Shown here: positions 5,258 to 9,120 of the stretch, piece after piece
Numbering within the stretch: position 1 is the stretch's first letter
How the letters are laid out: each line of letters opens with the position of its first letter
From: Clostridiales bacterium
Lineage (GTDB): Bacteria > Bacillota > Clostridia > Christensenellales > Borkfalkiaceae
NCBI GenBank assembly: GCA_003503945.1
Contig: DOCD01000072.1
Location: 1 to 9,120 of the forward strand
Length of the DNA: 9,120 nucleotides
Reading direction: 5' to 3'
The notes under the pieces: generated by a model
What the model was told of the DNA's origin: nothing
Databases searched by the model: none
The model's input: the letters and a program-made list of their open reading frames with translations, nothing else
Made by a program: the position numbers and the translations under genes

Positions 5258-5286
5258 ATAATATGCGGAAAAAAGTCGGTATATGA
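5258..5286 (-). promoter_or_regulatory. Sigma-E-like promoter of the spoIIID remnant
   Basis: On the minus strand TCATATA (-35, 5286-5280), 14 bp, CATATTAT (-10, 5265-5258). The sporulation sigma-E consensus is kmATATT, about 14 bp, CATACAnT; six of seven -35 positions and the CATA and final T of the -10 agree with ideal spacing. Bacillus spoIIID is known to be sigma-E dependent, which supports both calls. Confidence 0.6.
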
Positions 5287-5305
5287 CGAATTTTGAATTA
5301 TACGA

Positions 5306-6016
5306 TTAACAATCAGCCTGCGCAGCTGTCGCTGCGCAGGCTTTAAAATAGTCAAGAACTTGTAATAAATTATCGGCGCAAAATACGCATTTTTTTACGT
5401 CCTCGGGCGTCGGCGGTATCAGATCTTTAACAACGACGGCTTTCATACCCGCACGCCGCGCCGCTTCTATTCCGTTGGGTGAATCTTCGAGGACTATGCA
5501 TCGTGCGGGAAGGCAGTTTATCCTTTCCGCCGCTAATAAAAATATTTCGGGATTCGGCTTCGATATTTTAACGTCGTCGCCGCAAACAACAGCATCGAAA
5601 ATTTTATAAATATCCATGCCTTTTTTCGAAAACATTTTCAGGGCTCTGCTCTTTTGCGCAGAAGTGGCGAGCCCGACGGCAAAATCATTTGCTTTCAGCC
5701 AGCTTATCAGCTCTAAAAAGCCTTTTTTGATTTCCGCCCCCGTACGTTCAAGTTTGTCGTTAAAATAATTTATGATAAAATCCCTATATTCGTCTGCGTT
5801 TAAATAAGAATGCTCCGTCCGTATTTGCTTGCGGATACTATATTCGTCTTTTCCGCAATAACTCTGTCTTTCCGATTCGGTAAAATTCAAGCCGAATTTT
5901 TCGTTGGCTGCGAAAAATCCCTCTTTCCATATTCGTTCGGAGTCGAATATCACCCCGTCCATATCGAATATAATACCCTTTTTATTATTGCCATCCGGAC
6001 AGTTCCCTGTTTTCAT
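5306..6016 (-). CDS. HAD-family phosphatase, beta-phosphoglucomutase-like
   Basis: A 236-aa cytosolic HAD hydrolase of the beta-phosphoglucomutase/sugar-phosphatase subfamily. Motif I is DMDGVIFDS (18-26; Asp18 nucleophile, Asp20 acid/base). Motif II is LATSAQ (116-121, Ser119). Motif III has Lys153 in SKPNPEIF. Motif IV is LEDSPNGIEAA (176-186, Asp178) for magnesium. The cap domain lies between motifs I and II (about residues 30-95). DMDGV with an alpha-helical cap fits either a mutase or a phosphatase of small sugar phosphates; the substrate is not readable. GAGGGG and AGGAG precede the ATG. Its own promoter is at 6058-6086. The last nine codons form a perfect 12-bp hairpin, giving an odd AATAAQADC tail. 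It is transcribed separately from engB. Confidence 0.9.
   Translation of the reverse strand: MKTGNCPDGNNKKGIIFDMDGVIFDSERIWKEGFFAANEKFGLNFTESERQSYCGKDEYSIRKQIRTEHSYLNADEYRDFIINYFNDKLERTGAEIKKGFLELISWLKANDFAVGLATSAQKSRALKMFSKKGMDIYKIFDAVVCGDDVKISKPNPEIFLLAAERINCLPARCIVLEDSPNGIEAARRAGMKAVVVKDLIPPTPEDVKKCVFCADNLLQVLDYFKACAATAAQADC
5315..5342 (-). terminator. Perfect hairpin overlapping the HAD gene 3' end
   Basis: AGCCTGCGCAGC and GCTGCGCAGGCT form a perfect 12-bp stem with a 4-nt loop, ending just before the stop codon. No T run follows (GATTGTTAATC), so it is an atypical terminator or an RNA-stabilising stem embedded in the coding sequence. Confidence 0.5.
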
Positions 6017-6057
6017 TGAAAGCCCCTCGCGCTCCTTTACTTATATTCTACATAAAC

Positions 6058-6086
6058 AGAATACCACTTCCGCAATAAAAAGTAAA
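6058..6086 (-). promoter_or_regulatory. Extended -10 promoter of the HAD gene
   Basis: On the minus strand TTTACT (6086-6081), 17 bp, TATTCT (6063-6058) preceded by TGG. The spacer ends in CGGAAGTG, as in the hydrolase promoter; the two match almost base for base across -35, spacer and -10. The start is expected near 6051, a leader of about 35 nt. Confidence 0.7.
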
Positions 6087-6120
6087 TGTTTTTAACGATA
6101 CAGATAACGCGCGTTAATGT

Positions 6121-6705
6121 TTAATCGGTCGACAAGATATTTTCAATGCGGTCAAGTACTTTTTCGAGCCCCTGCCTCGTTTCGGAGGATACGGCGATAA
6201 TGTTATCCGCGCCGCATTTATACGTTGAGGCTATATTAGTTACGCTGCGCGCCGCCGCCGCCTTTGAAAGCTTGTCCGCCTTGGTCGCGATTACAGTAAA
6301 CGGCAGCACGTTATAATACAGATAGTTTATCATCTGCTTGTCGTCCTCCGTCGGGTCGTGACGAATATCGCAGAGAGCGAATACGTGAGCCGCGTTTTTT
6401 TCGGCAAAAAACTGCTCCAAAAGCTTAGCCCACTTAGCCTTTTCCTCCTTGGAGACACGCGCAAAACCGTAACCCGGCAAATCCGCAAGCACGAACCCGC
6501 CGAAATCAAAGTAGTTGACGAGCCGAGTCCTACCCGGCTCCTTCGAAACTTTTGCAAGCTTTTTATGATTTGCAAGCATATTTATAAAACTCGACTTGCC
6601 CACGTTTGATTTTCCGCAAACGGCTATTACGGGCTTATCGGGTTTTAAAAACTGCGCGCTGCTTGCCGCGCTTATAATAAACTCTGCTTTCGTGATTTTG
6701 TACAT
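6121..6705 (-). CDS. engB: Ribosome-biogenesis GTPase EngB (YihA/YsxC)
   Basis: A 194-aa TRAFAC-class GTPase required for assembly of the large (50S) ribosomal subunit. G1 is GKSNVGKSS (31-39), the G2 threonine is in PGRTR (57-61), G3 is DLPGYG (75-80), G4 is TKAD (141-144), and G5 is near VSS (about 173). GRT-x-x-x-NYF after the G2 region is diagnostic of EngB. The length is typical. It follows lon by 35 bp with no terminator, so it is transcribed with lon; lon-engB (often after clpX) is a known gene order in Bacillota. The ribosome site AAGG is weak. No clear terminator follows, only the short palindrome TAACGCGCGTTA. Confidence 0.95.
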   Translation of the reverse strand: MYKITKAEFIISAASSAQFLKPDKPVIAVCGKSNVGKSSFINMLANHKKLAKVSKEPGRTRLVNYFDFGGFVLADLPGYGFARVSKEEKAKWAKLLEQFFAEKNAAHVFALCDIRHDPTEDDKQMINYLYYNVLPFTVIATKADKLSKAAAARSVTNIASTYKCGADNIIAVSSETRQGLEKVLDRIENILSTD

Positions 6706-6740
6706 TTTACCTTATTCGTCCGCATCGCAGACGCCTCGTT

Positions 6741-9047
6741 TTAAATGCCCACTATCGCCGATTTGAATACGGCGTCGACCTCGGTTACTGGTATAAAATT
6801 TATACTTTCACGTACTTTTTCGGGTATTTCTTCAAGGTCTTTTTGATTATCGGCGGGAATAATCACGTCGCGAATGCCCGTACGATACGCCGCGAGCGCC
6901 TTTTCCTTTAACCCGCCTATCGGCAGCACTTTGCCGCGCAAGGTAATTTCGCCCGTCATCGCAACGCTCTTTTTTACGGGTTTTTTTGTAAACGCCGACA
7001 GTATCGCCGTTGCCATAGTAATGCCCGCGCTGGGTCCGTCTTTGGGAGTAGCTCCCTCGGGAACGTGGATATGAATATCGGTTTTTTCAAATTCGGAATC
7101 GGCTATGCCGTAGCTGTCGCTGTTGGAACGTATATAGCTTATCGCAGCACGCGCGCTTTCCTTCATTACATCGCCGAGCTTGCCCGTCAGAAGCACGTCG
7201 CCCTTGCCGTGCATTGCGGAAACCTCGATAGTGAGCGTCGTTCCGCCGACCGCCGTCCACGCAAGCCCCGTCGCCGCGCCCACTTCGTTGCGGGTCAGGG
7301 CTCCGCCGTCCCTTTCGTATCTCTTCGCGCCGAGGAATTCGGCGAGGTTGCGCTCGGTTACGCTCACCTTGGAGGCTTCGCCGTCGGCGAGCTTTACGGC
7401 GGCTTTTCGGCATAAGGCGTCAATCTGGCGTTCGAGCCCGCGCACTCCCGCTTCCATTGTATAGCCGTCGATAATCGCATCGATAGCCTTGTCCGATATG
7501 GAAATTTCGGAAGCTTTCAGCCCGTTCGCTTCCCGCTTTTTTGTTATTAAATAGCGTTTTGCAATCTCTTTCTTTTCTTCGGGGGTATAGCCCGTAAGCT
7601 CGATAATTTCCATTCTGTCAAGGAGCGGCGCGGGAATAGTTTCGAGGCTGTTCGCCGTGGTTATAAAAAGCACCTTGCTTAAATCGTAAGCAACCTCGAT
7701 ATATCTGTCTACAAAGGTCGAATTTTGCGCGGGGTCAAGCACTTCCAAAAGCGCGTCGGCGGGGTCGCCGCGCAAATCGGAAGAAATTTTGTCGATTTCG
7801 TCCAGAAGGAACACGGGGTTGATCGAGCCCGCCCTCTTCATACCGCTGATAATCCTGCCCGGCATAGAACCGACGTAGGTTTTTCTGTGACCTCTTATTT
7901 CGGCTTCGTCCTTGACTCCGCCGAGGCTCATACGCACGAACTTTCTGCCGAGCGAACGGGCAATCGAGCTTACGATAGAAGTCTTTCCGACCCCGGGAGG
8001 ACCTACGAAACATAAAATGGGCGCGTTCATACCTCCTGTACGCTTCAACACGGCAAGGTATTCGGTTATGCGCTTTTTTATTTTTTCAAGTCCGTAATGG
8101 TCGGCTTCGAGGATTTTGACCGCGTCGGCAAGTTTTTCGGTGTCGGTGGTCTGTTCGTGCCACGGTATATCGAGCATCCAATCGAGGTATACCCTCAAAA
8201 CATTGTAATCGGGCGAGGAGGTCTGCATTCTCGACATGCGCGAAAGCTCCTTCAAGGCTTTCTGCTCCGCCTCCTCCGGCATACCTTTTTCCTTAATTCT
8301 GCGTTCGAGCTCGTCGCGTTCCTCGCCGTCGTCGCCGAGCTCGGCGTGGATTGCTTTAAGCTGTTCGCGAAGGTAATACTCTTTCTGGTTTTTATCTATA
8401 TTCTGCCTTACGACCGAATTGATTTTGCGCTCCAAGCGTATAATTTCAATTTCGTCGTTTAAAAATTTATCTATTTTTTTAAGCCTGTCCACCACGCGGG
8501 GGCACTCCAAAAGCTCCTGCTTCTGCTCGGTTTTAAGTTGCAGACTGCTTGCGGCAATGTTGACGAATTCGTCCGGGTCGCCGCACTTGTCGAGCGCCGC
8601 CAGCGTATCCTTGCTTATCCTGTTATCGGCGGAAGTTACGTCTTTGAGTATCTCTTTCGACGTCCTGAAATACGCCTCTTCCAACGACCTGTCGCCGTGA
8701 ACGGGCGTAATTTCTTCAACCGTGGCGATAAAAGTTCCGCCCTCCCTTATTATCTGTTTTGTAGCCGCGCGGAAAAGCCCCTCAACCGAAATGCGAAGAT
8801 TGTTGCCGGGCAAGCGCGTAATTTGTTTGAGTTTTACGACCGTACCCGCCTCGAATATGTCGTTTTCGGTTATATCTTCTTTATCGGGCTGCCTCTGCGC
8901 GCAGACGAATATGAGCGAACCGTGGTCGGCGGCATACTTAACCGCCGCGAGAGAAATCATCCTTCCCACGTCGAAATTAACGGAAGTATTCGGGAAAACC
9001 ACTCTGCCGCGCAAAGCGAGCAAAGGAAACTCCTGAAATTTAGGCAT
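6741..9047 (-). CDS. lon: ATP-dependent Lon protease (endopeptidase La)
   Basis: A 768-aa soluble LonA protease that degrades misfolded and regulatory proteins as an ATP-driven hexamer. The N-terminal substrate-binding domain spans about 1-200 (FPLLALRGRVVFPN), followed by a coiled-coil region (about 200-300). The AAA+ domain has Walker A GPPGVGKT (349-356) and Walker B FLLDEID (413-419). The protease domain has the Ser/Lys dyad: Ser673 in PKDGPSAG and Lys716 in GGLKEKALAA, 43 residues apart as in E. coli Lon. LonA lacks the membrane segments of LonB, which fits here. The start ATG is preceded by AAGGAG 8 nt upstream. The gene is somewhat richer in GC than the central block and intact. engB follows in the same direction. 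A terminator-like hairpin lies just upstream (9071-9114). Confidence 0.98.
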   Translation of the reverse strand: MPKFQEFPLLALRGRVVFPNTSVNFDVGRMISLAAVKYAADHGSLIFVCAQRQPDKEDITENDIFEAGTVVKLKQITRLPGNNLRISVEGLFRAATKQIIREGGTFIATVEEITPVHGDRSLEEAYFRTSKEILKDVTSADNRISKDTLAALDKCGDPDEFVNIAASSLQLKTEQKQELLECPRVVDRLKKIDKFLNDEIEIIRLERKINSVVRQNIDKNQKEYYLREQLKAIHAELGDDGEERDELERRIKEKGMPEEAEQKALKELSRMSRMQTSSPDYNVLRVYLDWMLDIPWHEQTTDTEKLADAVKILEADHYGLEKIKKRITEYLAVLKRTGGMNAPILCFVGPPGVGKTSIVSSIARSLGRKFVRMSLGGVKDEAEIRGHRKTYVGSMPGRIISGMKRAGSINPVFLLDEIDKISSDLRGDPADALLEVLDPAQNSTFVDRYIEVAYDLSKVLFITTANSLETIPAPLLDRMEIIELTGYTPEEKKEIAKRYLITKKREANGLKASEISISDKAIDAIIDGYTMEAGVRGLERQIDALCRKAAVKLADGEASKVSVTERNLAEFLGAKRYERDGGALTRNEVGAATGLAWTAVGGTTLTIEVSAMHGKGDVLLTGKLGDVMKESARAAISYIRSNSDSYGIADSEFEKTDIHIHVPEGATPKDGPSAGITMATAILSAFTKKPVKKSVAMTGEITLRGKVLPIGGLKEKALAAYRTGIRDVIIPADNQKDLEEIPEKVRESINFIPVTEVDAVFKSAIVGI

Positions 9048-9070
9048 TTTCTTCTCCTTTGAGTTTTCTT

Positions 9071-9114
9071 AAAAATCCGCGCCAAGCGCGCCCTGGCGGC
9101 GCGTTTGGCGCGGA
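9071..9114 (-). terminator. Terminator-like hairpin directly upstream of lon
   Basis: TCCGCGCCAAGCGCGCC (9076-9092) and the near-complement at 9098-9114 form a 17-bp stem with one mismatch and a CTGGC loop. On the minus strand it is followed by ATTTTTAAG, a 5-T tract. It ends about 24 nt before the lon start, so it is either the terminator of the gene upstream or an attenuator in the lon leader. There is no room for a promoter between hairpin and lon. Confidence 0.7.
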
Positions 9115-9120
9115 ATACGT

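Noticed and set aside
7065..7415. Plus-strand open frames inside lon (also 6874-7074, 8097-8462, 8538-9062)
   Set aside because: They are antisense to an intact lon with clear domain motifs; their length reflects the codon bias of lon, and none has a convincing ribosome site or recognisable protein.

Overview
The window looks like chromosomal DNA of a moderately AT-rich, spore-forming (or recently spore-forming) member of the Clostridia/Bacillota. The reasons are a lon-engB pair with strong AGGAG ribosome binding sites, sigma-A promoters with extended -10 boxes, a SAM-responsive riboswitch of the S-box clan, and a truncated spoIIID homologue behind a sigma-E-like promoter. I cannot name a genus from the sequence.

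Layout from left to right. At 43-1011 (minus) lies an alpha/beta-hydrolase of the hormone-sensitive-lipase type with its own promoter and terminator. Divergent from it, at 1138-2268 (plus), is a 376-residue SLC13/DASS-like permease whose mRNA appears to start at the GTG codon. At 2341-2766 (plus) a perfect sigma-A promoter drives a SAM-clan riboswitch. The aptamer seems to lack helix P4. It has a clear terminator/antiterminator platform, and the 76-aa protein it controls is unrecognised. A GC hairpin follows, and then a perfect minus-strand promoter that points back across this gene.

The central AT-rich block (2939-4976) holds a minus-strand pair, an AAA ATPase with a DUF4143/PD-(D/E)XK-like C-terminus followed by a DUF6933-type protein. 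The pair reads from a consensus promoter. Its -35 box sits at the edge of three GTGAGCAAC-type repeats spaced exactly 23 bp apart, which resemble the end of an IS21-family element or an operator array. Next come a perfect bidirectional terminator hairpin and the truncated spoIIID (43 aa).

The right side (5306-9120) is housekeeping on the minus strand: a HAD hydrolase of the beta-phosphoglucomutase type with its own promoter, then (further upstream in transcription) engB and lon. A strong terminator-like hairpin stands just ahead of lon.

Themes that link regions. Three promoters (hydrolase, permease, HAD) share CGGAAGTG fused to an extended -10. The riboswitch gene is the least explained and most interesting unit. 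The ATPase promoter, the repeats and the truncated spoIIID together suggest that a mobile element has remodelled the 4.9-5.2 kb region.
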